64,000 nucleotides of DNA. Source: Albugo candida. Its lineage: Eukaryota > Oomycota > Peronosporomycetes > Albuginales > Albuginaceae. The notes under the pieces were generated by a model, which was not told the origin of the DNA, did not search any database, and saw only the letters and a program-made list of their open reading frames with translations. The position numbers and the translations under genes are program-made. Where the stretch lies: positions 434,001 through 498,000 of the forward strand of contig CAJNAR010000158.1 in the NCBI GenBank assembly GCA_905220665.1, given 5' to 3'. Numbering within the stretch: the stretch's first letter is position 1; every line of letters starts with the position of its first letter. This document shows, piece after piece, positions 20,201-29,640 of the stretch.

Positions 20201-23200
20201 TGTGTGTTCTCGTTTGCTTTTGAAAACGTGAAGTTGTTTCAGGTCTCACAATGGCTGGGACAACTGGTGTCACTGGTTCACGTTTCCGTGCAAAATGTGA
20301 CAATGGTAGACGAGACACTGGAATCACGAAAGCCAATTTTGTATCGCACACCTTTTGGTCCATCAGATATACCAGTACTATTCATCGGGGCTGAAATCGC
20401 AGATATATCACAAAAAATGCGAGAGATTACAATTGGAATGCATGTTTCGCATGGTACGCTACGTTTCGAGCCAAGTTCTCAGTGGTTGTTTGAACTGCTG
20501 GATATACTGGTTTTTGAGTATCCAGCACCGATCATTCCATTCGATTCAGCGGATTTGAATGAAGCAGATTACGAAACCATCGTCCAACAGATGCGATTTG
20601 ATATTGAGGATGCTGTGAAGCTCGCAGTTCCGATGAAAACTGTCTTCACTAAAATCCCCATCAAATTATGTGATGTTGTTGTGGATTACGCACCTGTGAA
20701 TGTTGACTCTCACGCCATTTTAGTGATTGGAAGTGCTAGTATCTCTTCGAATATCGTCTCCACGGCAACGTTACTCGGTTACAAGATCGTTGCCAAAGAT
20801 GTGGAATTATTTTTGAGGAATAGCGGTACAAACTATGAGGACATTGACAAATGTATCGGACACACACAGAGACTGCAAAACGGCGATATGAAAACGAAAA
20901 ACAGTCACGCTTCACGTCATGAGTCGATCCGTGCAAGATCCATGCAGCAGAACTCCTTACACATGTATTTAGACTCGACTGGATACCTCAAGATTGTTAC
21001 TTTGGATTTCATAGAGATGTTTTTGAAAAGCTCCACAGTCAACTGCTCAAACGAGATGAAGCTAGGCTCGGTGGATTCTACTGGCTATGCTTTGACCTCG
21101 GAGTGCCCTCAACTTTCCGTTGAATTGAGCGTCGGTACGGCAAGTGTGTATGCCTGCTTTGATTCATTCTGCACATTGACCGAATTAGTATCGGATCTGG
21201 CTGACGAATTGAACAGAGAAGATGAACCCCGTGATGTCACTGGATATGTCGGGCTTGATCGGGTACAAGATTTATCGAGGGATGTGACTACAACCGCTTC
21301 TCGTTCACACAGTGTACGACTGGCGACGAGTAAGGAAAAGGTGGAGCTCACAAACATCCCCGAAATCATCTCTGGCGACACGACAAATGCCAATAGAGAT
21401 ATAGCGCTGGTTCAGGCTTCCTCGCATGCAGCACTGACGAGTACGTTTGGGTGGAAGGAGTTGGAACATTCACCAAACAACAACATTATACAGCCTCCTG
21501 TCAATCTTTTGAAAGATATTGAGTTGAATGCATTTGGAAGTGAAAGCACAACTCGTCAAGGAAAATTCTCTACGAATGACATGGAGACGCGACAATTTCA
21601 GACTCGATTGGATGAAATAGACAGGTGGAAACATCGCGTTATGGGAACACGACATAGCAGCCAAAATTCCCGTGCAAGCGTACGCATCAGCGAACTGTTG
21701 ATTGAAAATTATTACAAAGAAAGTCACGCAGAAGAGTCGATCCCAAAGCAGCGTGATGATCGAGAGGATAGCCCATGGTTCAGCGATCAACTTCATGTGA
21801 CAAATTCTAGTAGTTTAGGAATTCGATCTGACGAACACAATTTTGAGAAAAAAGTCGCAACCTTTTCGCCGCAGTTTTCTCTCGAAAAAGAAGATGAAAA
21901 TGCGATATCAACAGCTCCGGAGGCGATAGAAAGTGAGGATCATCAGTATTCTTCGATCTTCAAAGTGGATGATAGCGCAAAGAAAGCAATGTGGGAGCCC
22001 AAATCCGCGGACGATGAACGAATGAGCGAGATGCATACGGAAGTGTCAACTACGTCCATTCCAACTCGTGTTGGAGATACACACCAAGCACATTCACGTT
22101 GTACTCTATCAATGTCTTTGTTTGGTTCGGATCAAGACGAAACTACCGAAGTAGAGCTCGAATTCCCTTACGGAAACGACCTTCAGAGAAGCTTGTGCCA
22201 CCTACTCGACATGACCGATGATTCCACTATCAACAATGAATTACCAGAGAGCCACCTGGGAACTAAATGCACGCAAAATTCCGAATCAATGATCCATCGC
22301 GACGATGCGTACATCCCGCAGCCTCAATCAGATGAAGAAATATCTGGCGATCGAACTCAGCATCTTCAACAGGAGCTCCCGTCCGTTTCTTCAGTTGCCA
22401 GCGAGTATACGGCTCGATGGTTTCATGACGACCAGAGTGATATGCTGGGTAAGCAGACTCCATTTCCACACATCTATCAGCATCACGTGGAGATTCCGAT
22501 TGGTGGTGCTGCCGCGTCTTTAACATTTGGAGAGAGAGAATACAAGGCAGCACTACAAGGAATTGCGAACGAGTGTCACGTTTTGAAGATCGAACCATCC
22601 GAAGTAAGCACACGCATGCACGTTCTTTTGAGAGATTTCAACTTACGTATCCGGCTCTTTGGAGGCTCGGACTGGCCTACCGATCCAATTGAGACAAGTG
22701 CAAGTGCTGGGCGAAAGAATGAGAATATTAAGAAGAACGACCAGCAAACAGTTACTTTCGAAACGCAGGAACATACAAGACAACGTCCCTCACGGCAAGA
22801 AAAACTTTTGGATGCTCTACTCGACGATTACGTTCCTAATTCTCATGATGATACACTTACGAGCTACGGAAGTGCACCGACACGATGTGATATTTTTGGT
22901 GGTAATTCTGGCTCTTTGAGAGATGGAAAATTGGTGGATCCTTCCTCATTGCCATTCACCGCTACGAAATCAACAAAGACAGGACGAAAAACGGAAGAAA
23001 TGCTGGAACTCTCTGTACATCGGATACAAATGCGCTTGGATGTGTTTAATGATAGCGATTCACAACCTCTCGCTTCAAATACGGTGGCAGCAGTAGAAGA
23101 TTTAGAGATTTTGGATTACATCTCAACCTCACAAATACGTAAAATGGTATGCTATTGGAAGTCCGACACCATTCATCCTCGAGAAACCGGAAGCAGTATC

Positions 23201-24403
23201 ATGAAGCTGAGATTGATGACGATACGACCAGGACCGAATTTGTGCGTCGAACACCGCCTCAAGATGCGTTTCTTACCTTTACGCATCAACTTGGATCAGG
23301 AAGTTGTGATATTTCTAAAACAATTTGCCTCTGTGGGATCGACACATCAAATGAATGCAAAGGCACCAGCGGCAGAAAAACATGTGGAAAATAGCGCAAA
23401 ATCTGGAGATGCTGACAGTATTGAGATGGTGACTCCAAAAGCTTCTATAGATCTCAAAGAAACGGATATTCGACTAGGCAACTGGTTCTTCCAAAGCATT
23501 GATATCCGACCTTGCAAAATCAAGATCGATTATCGTCCCAACCACGTGGACTACCAGGCTTTGCGTGCCGGAGATTATCTCGAAGTGATCAATTTATTTG
23601 TACTGGAAGGTATGGAACTCGTCTTACGGCGAGTCATATTAAGCGGTATTGACGGATGGGCAGCTGTGGCGGAAAGCGTGCTCATGTCGTGGGTCACCGA
23701 TATTTCTCGACATCAGATACACAAATGCCTCGCGTCAGTGACAATGCCGCCTCTACGATCATTTGCAAACGTTGGATCCGGAGCTGCTGATTTGATTTTA
23801 TTACCGATAGAACATTATGGAAAGGATCGGCGACTCGTACGTGGGATAAGAAAAGGAGCAAAAAGCTTTTTGAAGAGCGTTACCGTCGAGACACTAAACA
23901 CAGCTTCAAAAATGGCTCAAGGAACTCAATCACTACTGGAACAAGCGGATGATTTGATATCAATTGGAGCTTCTTCATCAATGCAAAAGAAGCAACTTCA
24001 GTATCGAGGATCTACAAGTCGAATCAAACGAAACTCAAAACGTCTCGGAGGTGGAGGTATCAGAAGCGCCCAAGTCAACGGTGGAGTGCTTGGAAGCCGT
24101 CAGTATTTGCAGTTACAACCCAGCAACGCCACAGAAGGTCTGGAACAAGCATACGATTCATTAGCCCGTGAGCTTCACATTGCTGCAAAGACCATCGTAG
24201 CGATTCCTCTCGTCGAATACAAAAAGACGGGATCCCACGGATACGTTCGATCTGTGATCCGAGCCGTGCCGGTCGCTCTACTTCGTCCGATGATAGGCGC
24301 CACTGAAGCCATGTCAAAGGCGCTGATTGGAGTGCGCAATGCAGTCGATCCAGAAATGAAGGAAGATATCGACAATAAATTCAAAGACTTTCGAAGTGTG
24401 TGA
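17273..24403 (+). CDS. ATG2: Autophagy-related protein 2 (lipid-transfer bridge)
   Basis: One uninterrupted frame of 2376 residues. The N-terminal chorein domain (1-100) reads FVLKRLIGRYLAHDELDLDQ and is followed by the DVHVRAGKIELCDLKL strand repeat and YIGSVRVTISY. These are typical of the rod-like lipid channel shared by ATG2 and VPS13. The ATG2 identity rests on the C-terminus: HYGKDRRLVRGIRKGAKSFL with amphipathic helices, then SLARELHIAAKTIVAIP and the closing VPVALLRPMIGATEAMSKAL, which match the ATG2 C-terminal domain and not VPS13 (no SHR-BD or VAB block seen). ATG2 moves phospholipids from ER to the growing phagophore with WIPI/ATG18 and ATG9. The middle (~1330-1850) is low-complexity and probably disordered. 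The length is close to animal and yeast ATG2 (1600-2100) or somewhat longer. The lack of any intron in 7.1 kb contrasts with several neighbours. Confidence 0.9.
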   Translation: MQFLRQLTDPALKRLYKFVLKRLIGRYLAHDELDLDQLDVHVRAGKIELCDLKLNADVLNAEWFDIWNSSSQKSGNSAPFRIEKGYIGSVRVTISYAKILTESCNVEFDDIELLLVPNSVSSYSDPKCDSAAQLSPQRNSSDKPKEKSMENTVGIKDQRDLISQEGLDFVASWIEQVTSRIKITVSNVCIRLETRDSNGEVRSRDRNASDHEQEAERNESVALVCRLKWAQFTDESVVHNGSVILSEEDQNGAQGGIRSLTSSVIFGITQKIIKFRGISVEIVRDDVSGEEGGITRWILFLSDTSRQGYVQVKLAQQELMDVPSIDADIFLHSSKIVIQPRYFKAFETLIDAFDVESADKSCPEGGYVHPSSQSLYHSICEGHPSWLEMREDESQNRGQDKKKWSLSTTEFERIEEILMQYRKTKEELQVAQRSYLSGQRRSDSSIANSHAISGVLNVENVECSGLSDVEEDDFFECNSGMEQTGTFDMRQSIYASMTGEADMMNPSCTLTGKYKRSKDRQARNRAKLHLLEFEIIILYEDVQDDDDVENPESSHEHTGNFVPTHLIGLERRERLTMTMSDVLCSSVLYSSQSTMSATIGNFDIFEHAVPSLGMISVGEAQPLLKIQILRLSDSLMQKGHEVQSSSAITISTRIDYETSSTTSNGANTISSINIQVRAQPIIVEWDMYILNRSFNLLQAIEDRSKKSVVRTEGKDVRSVIRTLEISTEAAQFVLRFPMIGSDVIRYGLSSTRGLCEDRIVITLRHLVIASQVQPNGEKEDAKRSSEATLHWLLEYKFEFDDVHVELCTKKDDNQRTGEDVNYTLVDGTSDTGQSDNHSIILRIQDPSQTSIEEAIKMRMPFDEAIKHGADIDSARVGLNGWSGSTHSTAQAFECAAAPASLYFLDMKINNAKFTLSKSSFGRLLVLFEALLSINPVEVDECIATVSRESRPNYMSMKLTLSKGKLELQHTREYGSGCVFSFAFENVKLFQVSQWLGQLVSLVHVSVQNVTMVDETLESRKPILYRTPFGPSDIPVLFIGAEIADISQKMREITIGMHVSHGTLRFEPSSQWLFELLDILVFEYPAPIIPFDSADLNEADYETIVQQMRFDIEDAVKLAVPMKTVFTKIPIKLCDVVVDYAPVNVDSHAILVIGSASISSNIVSTATLLGYKIVAKDVELFLRNSGTNYEDIDKCIGHTQRLQNGDMKTKNSHASRHESIRARSMQQNSLHMYLDSTGYLKIVTLDFIEMFLKSSTVNCSNEMKLGSVDSTGYALTSECPQLSVELSVGTASVYACFDSFCTLTELVSDLADELNREDEPRDVTGYVGLDRVQDLSRDVTTTASRSHSVRLATSKEKVELTNIPEIISGDTTNANRDIALVQASSHAALTSTFGWKELEHSPNNNIIQPPVNLLKDIELNAFGSESTTRQGKFSTNDMETRQFQTRLDEIDRWKHRVMGTRHSSQNSRASVRISELLIENYYKESHAEESIPKQRDDREDSPWFSDQLHVTNSSSLGIRSDEHNFEKKVATFSPQFSLEKEDENAISTAPEAIESEDHQYSSIFKVDDSAKKAMWEPKSADDERMSEMHTEVSTTSIPTRVGDTHQAHSRCTLSMSLFGSDQDETTEVELEFPYGNDLQRSLCHLLDMTDDSTINNELPESHLGTKCTQNSESMIHRDDAYIPQPQSDEEISGDRTQHLQQELPSVSSVASEYTARWFHDDQSDMLGKQTPFPHIYQHHVEIPIGGAAASLTFGEREYKAALQGIANECHVLKIEPSEVSTRMHVLLRDFNLRIRLFGGSDWPTDPIETSASAGRKNENIKKNDQQTVTFETQEHTRQRPSRQEKLLDALLDDYVPNSHDDTLTSYGSAPTRCDIFGGNSGSLRDGKLVDPSSLPFTATKSTKTGRKTEEMLELSVHRIQMRLDVFNDSDSQPLASNTVAAVEDLEILDYISTSQIRKMVCYWKSDTIHPRETGSSIMKLRLMTIRPGPNLCVEHRLKMRFLPLRINLDQEVVIFLKQFASVGSTHQMNAKAPAAEKHVENSAKSGDADSIEMVTPKASIDLKETDIRLGNWFFQSIDIRPCKIKIDYRPNHVDYQALRAGDYLEVINLFVLEGMELVLRRVILSGIDGWAAVAESVLMSWVTDISRHQIHKCLASVTMPPLRSFANVGSGAADLILLPIEHYGKDRRLVRGIRKGAKSFLKSVTVETLNTASKMAQGTQSLLEQADDLISIGASSSMQKKQLQYRGSTSRIKRNSKRLGGGGIRSAQVNGGVLGSRQYLQLQPSNATEGLEQAYDSLARELHIAAKTIVAIPLVEYKKTGSHGYVRSVIRAVPVALLRPMIGATEAMSKALIGVRNAVDPEMKEDIDNKFKDFRSV

Positions 24404-24534
24404 AGTTACCACATGCTCATACGTTTATAAATGTAAAAAGCACGTAAAGTTGTGTTGTGTCTAATTCAATGGAATGGATTTATACTATAGCATCAATGCC
24501 GAATACTCGTTTCACTGAGGTCGATGTAATGGTA

Positions 24535-24940
24535 TTATTCTTTGAACTCCATGAGAACTTTTGCTACCAGGAGCGCCATATCATAAAATGAAGATACTGC
24601 AGCGCGAAGTAATCGAACTTCAGTGGTACGAAAATTACTACAAGTATGTAAATCAGAGTGAGAAATTGGGATGTTAATTGGAGATTGGATACATACGCAA
24701 TCAGATCGTTTTCTATAACGCTTAGATGACGAATTATCTTATCGGGTTGTAGTTCTTTGTCCACTTGTAGACTTTGCATCGCATAGGAAGCATCGCGATG
24801 ACTCTCAAAAGGGATTGTAATCACACTGCGGAGAATTGATTTCTCGATATTATGTCTTGTTGGTTATGGTGGTAGCGTACAGTCACGTACCATGTAAAGG
24901 GATGAGAGGTGTTTCGATTTGAATTTGAAGAAATGTCCAT
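24535..24940 (-). CDS. PCC1: KEOPS complex subunit PCC1 (LAGE3-like), 3 exons
   Basis: Exons from the 5' end are 24940-24891, 24825-24697 and 24637-24535, joined by introns of 65 bp (GTACGT...CAG) and 59 bp (GTATGT...TAG), giving 93 residues. The product starts MDISSNSNRNTSHPF, then VITIPFESHRDASYAMQSL and KIIRHLSVIENDLIA, and ends FRTTEVRLLRAAVSSFYDMA with VAKVLMEFKE. This is the complete Pcc1 fold: strand, helix, strands, and a long C-terminal helix with the LRxxVSSF-type signature. Pcc1 dimerises the Kae1/Bud32 complex that makes the universal t6A tRNA modification and in fungi also affects transcription and telomeres. Because of its size and introns it is easily missed. It is convergent with ATG2 (131 bp between stops). 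Confidence 0.88.
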
Positions 24941-25271
24941 TATGTAACTCGGACGGATAGCTGATGAATTAGCCCATTAAATGTATATGATTATAAATGT
25001 AATATTCATGTAGTAGCCCAGCAACTTGTTAATTGATGTCTGCATACAATTAATATGAAGGGCTAGTTGAGTAGCGTGACATAGGACAGCTATCTTACGT
25101 GTGCCGTCTACATGCTGCGAGTATTCTGATCGTATCAGCGAAAGTGATCGTTTGACTTTTCAATCATAAGATGTTTCAGTCTGAATTCGGTCCAAGTGAC
25201 TATACATATACATCAGTATAGTGTCTATCTGATAATCAGACTCGAACTATGGCAGTAAATTGATGCGTTTG
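24941..25271. other. Spacer between PCC1 and a transposon
   Basis: This 331-bp AT-rich stretch should hold the PCC1 promoter. Nothing else is seen before the TA dinucleotide at 25272 that marks the transposon insertion. Confidence 0.5.
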
Positions 25272-25273
25272 TA

Positions 25274-26541
25274 CACTACCCTTCAGAAAAGATTGTCCGC
25301 CCACCCAATGTTTACCACCTTATGGAACGAAGACTTTGGCTTCCAAAGCATGGTACACACACCTGATGAGCCATCTGCCCATGAAAACTGGTACAGAACT
25401 TCGACAGTATTCAGAGCTGCAATCCTTCAGTTACCAGCGAGGAGAACCTCCTTTTGTTTCAATTACAGCTTTGATCCTCTCTGGCATGGAGTTAACAAGA
25501 TGCTGTAGCCACTCTGGATCAATAGCAGACCATGCCTATTCAAGATGGAGCCATAATTCATCGCTGTTTTTGGCTTTGGGGAGCTTTAGGATGGCTGCTT
25601 TCGTCTTTGCCCATACATTCTCAATGGGATTGAGATCAGGAGAGTTTGCAGGCCATTCCAGCTTGCCAATGCTGTGTTCTTCACGCCATTTTTCGGGCGC
25701 TTTTGCGCGCTGGGTAGGCGCACCATCTTCCATGAGTATGGCGCTTCCAGCATTGACAAGGCCTTCCCAGAAGCCAGCCAAGTCAGCACCGTACAATTGT
25801 GCGACAAAGTCAGCTGCTGTGCGACGATTTGGTGCCATACGCACGAGCTGGCTTTCCTTGCTATCCTAAAAGGCACCCCCAGATCATCACTGAAGAAGGC
25901 CCGAACTTGAAGAAGGTACCAGATAGTCTGATTGGTACCTATCATTGTTAGATCTCCAGACAAGATGTCGGTGAAAAATTTTCCCAATTTAAAAGCTGGC
26001 CACATTAGTCCAGCAGAGTGATTTCCAGAACTCCATGATGGCATTCTGGTATCTTTTTGCAAGGTCCAGCCTCTTAGCAGTGTGTGGCTTGTTTATAGAG
26101 GGCATCTAACCTCCTCTCGAGCAAAGAGACCAGCGGCATGTAAAGTCTCTCTCACTGCAGTCTGACTTGCTTTAGTTGGCATGTTGGAGGTAATTTCGGC
26201 CAGAGTTGAACGTCTTGCACCCTTGGTGCTGCGGACTAGAGCTTTTGTGAAAGTTTTTGGCCTTCCAGGGCTTGTCTTTGGCATAACTGTGTTTTCTTTA
26301 TTCCACCTCTCCATGATGCGTCGCACCTGTCACTCATTTGTGTTGAACTTGCACGCAATTTCTGCAACTTTGGTACCAGCCTGCCTCATTTTAACAATGC
26401 GCAATCGTTCCTCGGCTGTCAAAGTATGGTTTTATGCAGTTTTAGCCATATTTTGTAACTTGGGGGTGCGGAAGTGATTTGTTCAAAGGCAAGTTGCGGT
26501 CGTGAGAAGAGATTGCGGACAATCTTTTCCGAAGGGTACTG
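25274..26541 (-). mobile_element. Tc1/mariner element, non-autonomous (dead copy)
   Basis: The 1268-bp element is bounded by TA on both sides (25272-25273 and 26542-26543), the expected Tc1 target duplication. The terminal inverted repeats are about 27 bp. The left begins CACTACCCTTCAGAAAAG and the right, reversed, begins CAGTACCCTTCGGAAAAG; both then read ATTGTCCGC. Two mismatches separate them. The internal transposase gene runs on the minus strand and is broken. The well-kept ends suggest the copy is not very old, and it might still be moved by an active relative elsewhere. Confidence 0.9.
25431..26449 (-). pseudogene. Tc1-like DDE transposase, disrupted
   Basis: The reading starts at ATG 26449 and is interrupted almost at once by a TAA at codon 6 and again by a TGA about 40 codons later. 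The helix-turn-helix region (EERLRIVKMRQAGTKVAEI) and the GRPK-type hook (KTSPGRPKTFTKALVR) are readable. The central part changes frame at least once. The C-terminal catalytic part is clear (MEDGAPTQRAK, then WPANSPDLNPIENVW), the signature of the second Asp and the Glu of DD34E transposases. A TAG follows HLE before the natural stop near 25431. It cannot make an active enzyme as it stands. Confidence 0.9.
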
Positions 26542-26813
26542 TACAGTTATACAAATAAATGACACTTTACGATGCGCTTTGCACTTTGCACTTGCGGTAC
26601 TTTCGGTAATACTTGTCATAATTTATTTTCTTACGTCATTGTCATTTCATACATATCCTATCGACTATGCGTGTGCATCTACCACAACGCGTATCCTTAT
26701 ACAATGAATACCAGCAAGCAACTGCAATGAGACTTTGACACTCAAATTTCCGCATAATTAGATAAAGAATTCTGGTATTCCATGCAACTTAAAAGCTAAA
26801 ATCAGCATCTGAC

Positions 26814-28556
26814 TCACTGTTTCCACGCTGGTAACGTCATTTGGGCGCCACGACCTCGTCCAATACTAGGCGCATTACATGTATCGTCTTCGCACATCAT
26901 TTGATCACTTGAATGCTCATTCTGATCATCCTTTCGGGGAGAGTGCATACCGTAATTCTCACCATAATAAGTATTCACTAAAGCCGCCGCCCATTCTGAA
27001 AGATGAGCTTCGTCCTGATGAAACTGAACATTCTCCAACGCCTCAATTCCATCCAATGACTCCACAAGTAGTACTCCGTTTGACGCAAAGCGAAGAACAA
27101 ACTCGATCAATCGCAAAGAGTTGCCCACCACTCCGGTATCATCCATTTTCAAAAGCTCTAAGAAGTGCTTCAGAACATCATCGCTACATGCCAACACGAG
27201 ACCAAGGTGCTCTGGACTTGTTAAGGCGATATTGGTCAAGGCGAAAGAAACTTCCCGACGAAGTTCTGAATTTCCATTTCTGAATTGCTGAACGAGTACG
27301 GGAATGAATGCGTGCTCTACCAGCTTTTGTACCATTTCCGGGTCGAGCGTCGCGAGATTAGATACCACCCATGCGCTTTCAGCTGCTAACGAAATGTGCT
27401 TGACTTCATTTTCCGGTTGCAGAAACTCCAACAATTTTGTCAGTAAAATGGACTTGGACTGTAAAACAAGATGATGCACGAACCGCACTATTTCGTGATT
27501 GATATGCTGGTCCATTGCCCCACAACAGATATTCCCGATAATGCGCAGAATCGGAGTCAAAACCAGCTCATTCGGTGTTGCGAATCGCGGTAAAAGTAGC
27601 TCCACTATAGGCTGCTTGATAAATTCTGCAAGAAATATATCTTCTCTCGCTGTCAGAAAACTCAATAGCCATAAAAACTCAATTAGAGTGTCATCGGTAA
27701 AGCTTGTGGGAACACGTGTCAAGCCTCTAGTGACAGTTTGTAGTACTCCAGCTTCCAGAAACGGAATAGATGATATCTTTGGTCCACGTGCAAGATTCGA
27801 CAATGCCCACGCACAGCTAGTTGGCAATTCTTTATCAGTTGAAATCGCCTCTGCCTGTACCAGTAGCGGTTTGATAGCGCCCTGAGCAATAAGAGTCTGC
27901 CTGAATTCTTCACAGTCAGCGGCGATATTGCCAATGACAAAAGCAGCGTGTTCTGCAACAATCGCATTTCCATTTTGTAGAAGCTCTAGAATTCGAGGAA
28001 TCGCGGGAAGCACTAATTTCGTCTCTTCATATTGTCCGCTGGCTATGTTTGCAAGACACCAAAGAATCTCTTTGTAAACCTCTTCTCCTCTTCGTGTGGC
28101 TGCAGCGAGCGGTGACGCACTTTCCAATATTTTAACTAGCACGGGAACAATCTTCAAGCAAAAGGTCAGGTGATTGAATGAGCATTAGATGAGCCTTCTA
28201 TTCGGGTTACGTACGCCAGATTCACAAATTCGGTCGACTTGAGCGTAATTGTGTGATTGTTCGCATACAGACAAACGACAACGGAGCTCCTTTAGCGCCT
28301 CAAATTGTATCTGATGCTGCTTTGTGCAGTCTTTTGCAGTGCTTGCAGCAAGAATTTGCGTAATTTCAGTGATATCGCGGGTATTTATTAGTATGTTTGT
28401 GTCGTCATTTGGTACATTTATACGACGTCGTTTCTCTTGTATGGTGCGATTTCGTTTATCTTTTCGTATTTGAACTGTTTGACGATTTCGTCGCGCTTTG
28501 GTCGCGCGTGATTCATTGTTTGTGTCGTGTTTTCGAAGCGAGTTTCGTGGCGGCAT
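26814..28556 (-). CDS. Importin subunit alpha (karyopherin alpha)
   Basis: Exon 1 is 28556-28215 and exon 2 is 28151-26814, with a 63-bp GTACGT intron in phase 0 and a product of 559 residues. An upstream in-frame extension to 28643 is possible but ATG 28556 (MPPRNSLRKHD) gives the normal start. Residues ~25-65 form an importin-beta-binding domain rich in Arg/Lys (RKDKRNRTIQEKRRR). From ~100 to 490 there are about nine to ten armadillo repeats, with signatures EILWCLANIASG, HAAFVIGNIAAD, CAWALSNLARG and SAWVVSNLATL. The Trp and Asn ladder that grips nuclear localisation signals is largely present. The protein carries NLS cargo through nuclear pores together with importin beta. The C-terminus is unusual, ending IGRGRGAQMTLPAWKQ after an acidic stretch. 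Confidence 0.88.
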
Positions 28557-28729
28557 GACCGATGAACGCTCCGAATGAAGGATGTAACTACTAATAAAGT
28601 GCTTACGGTACCACCTGACCCATGACAAAGCACACGGACACAATAAGCGCTTTTATTTTTCAGCGGCAGACACTAATGGCAACCCTTAAAGGTCATATCG
28701 GTGTCAAATATCATATAACGAGAATACAT

Positions 28730-29536
28730 TCAGTATAAGCATTGAGAACGTGCACAAAGATCAAATGGCGGAATTGTCGCATGATGCACTCGATTCTCCA
28801 AATCTTGAAGTTCATGGCCCAACTTGAGAGAAAAAATAGCAGAAATGATCAACACTGTGGATAAAAAATGAAGTGCTTGATATCGCAGGAGTTCTTCAGC
28901 CTTCAGCTTTGGCGGACACTGGAAAAGCATCCTTATGTGGTGGTGATCCGCTACACTAAAAACGGACCAATCACAATCATTAGGAGCTCAAGTAGCGCCA
29001 CAATTGCATACCAAAGATGAGATGATACACAACATCCCACAAAGCCAAGTTTCAGGGCGGATCGTAAAAGACTCAGCATATTGGCCAAGAGGATGGATTC
29101 GTGGTACCATGAAGTTCGCATTATTTGGTAGGAAAGGTGGGCAGAAAACCGGCGGAATGTATGTGCATAATAGAGCAAGAGAAGCATGGCAAGAAGTTGA
29201 GGAATATAGCCCAAAAGATGCTGCATCGAGTATACGCTCGAGTCTTGCCGGATCGTTCTCTTAAGATGGATAAGATTCGGATGTACTCATAACGGACGAT
29301 GCGACTTACATGATGCACGGAAACCAAGAAGCAGTTCAAAAATGCCATCTACAAGTTCGAATATGACAAAGTGCAAATTGCGGTGAATGAAATGTCCTTA
29401 CAAACGCACACAGTCGCAGATACCACGGAAACAACGTGCGTGTCGGATTGCGTGGACATGAGTATAAGAGACGGAAGAAGAATACCACAGCGATGCTATA
29501 AGCCACAATGACCACATTGTGAGTTGACAAATTCAT
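28730..29536 (-). CDS. Multi-pass membrane protein of unknown family (4 exons)
   Basis: Exons from the 5' end are 29536-29402, 29348-29310, 29259-29012 and 28955-28730, with introns of 53, 50 and 56 bp and 215 residues in frame throughout. Predicted membrane segments include NVVIVAYSIAVVFFFRLLY (~8-26), a short one near the exon 2 peptide, HLLGYIPQLLAMLLLLYYA (~70-88), LLRSALKLGFVGCCVSS, and LHFLSTVLIISAIFSLKL in the last exon. If the third intron is kept, the protein ends at a stop inside it after another hydrophobic helix (WYAIVALLELLMIVIGPFLV), so two C-termini are possible. I do not recognise the family. It is divergent from the anoctamin gene with 104 bp between starts, which suggests a shared promoter. 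Confidence 0.6.
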
Positions 29537-29640
29537 TTCCGTCTTCTTTCTTGGCGAGTATACGCCGTCGCGATAAGTATACACTACATCCGTACGTTAG
29601 TATACACATCAATATCTTAATCGAAATATCGAATGCAAAA

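Noticed and set aside
17273..24403. VPS13 instead of ATG2
   Set aside because: The chorein N-terminus is shared, but the C-terminal helices (HYGKDRRLVRGIRKGAKSF; LLRPMIGATEAMSKAL) belong to ATG2. The length is also well below VPS13 and no VAB/SHR-BD block is seen.
25260..26477. Plus-strand frames of 82-177 codons in the transposon
   Set aside because: They are antisense shadows of the minus-strand transposase. The DDE motif NSPDLNPIENVW is on the minus strand.
29524..29640. Earlier start for the anoctamin
   Set aside because: It would overlap exon 1 of the divergent membrane-protein gene, and it adds no family sequence.
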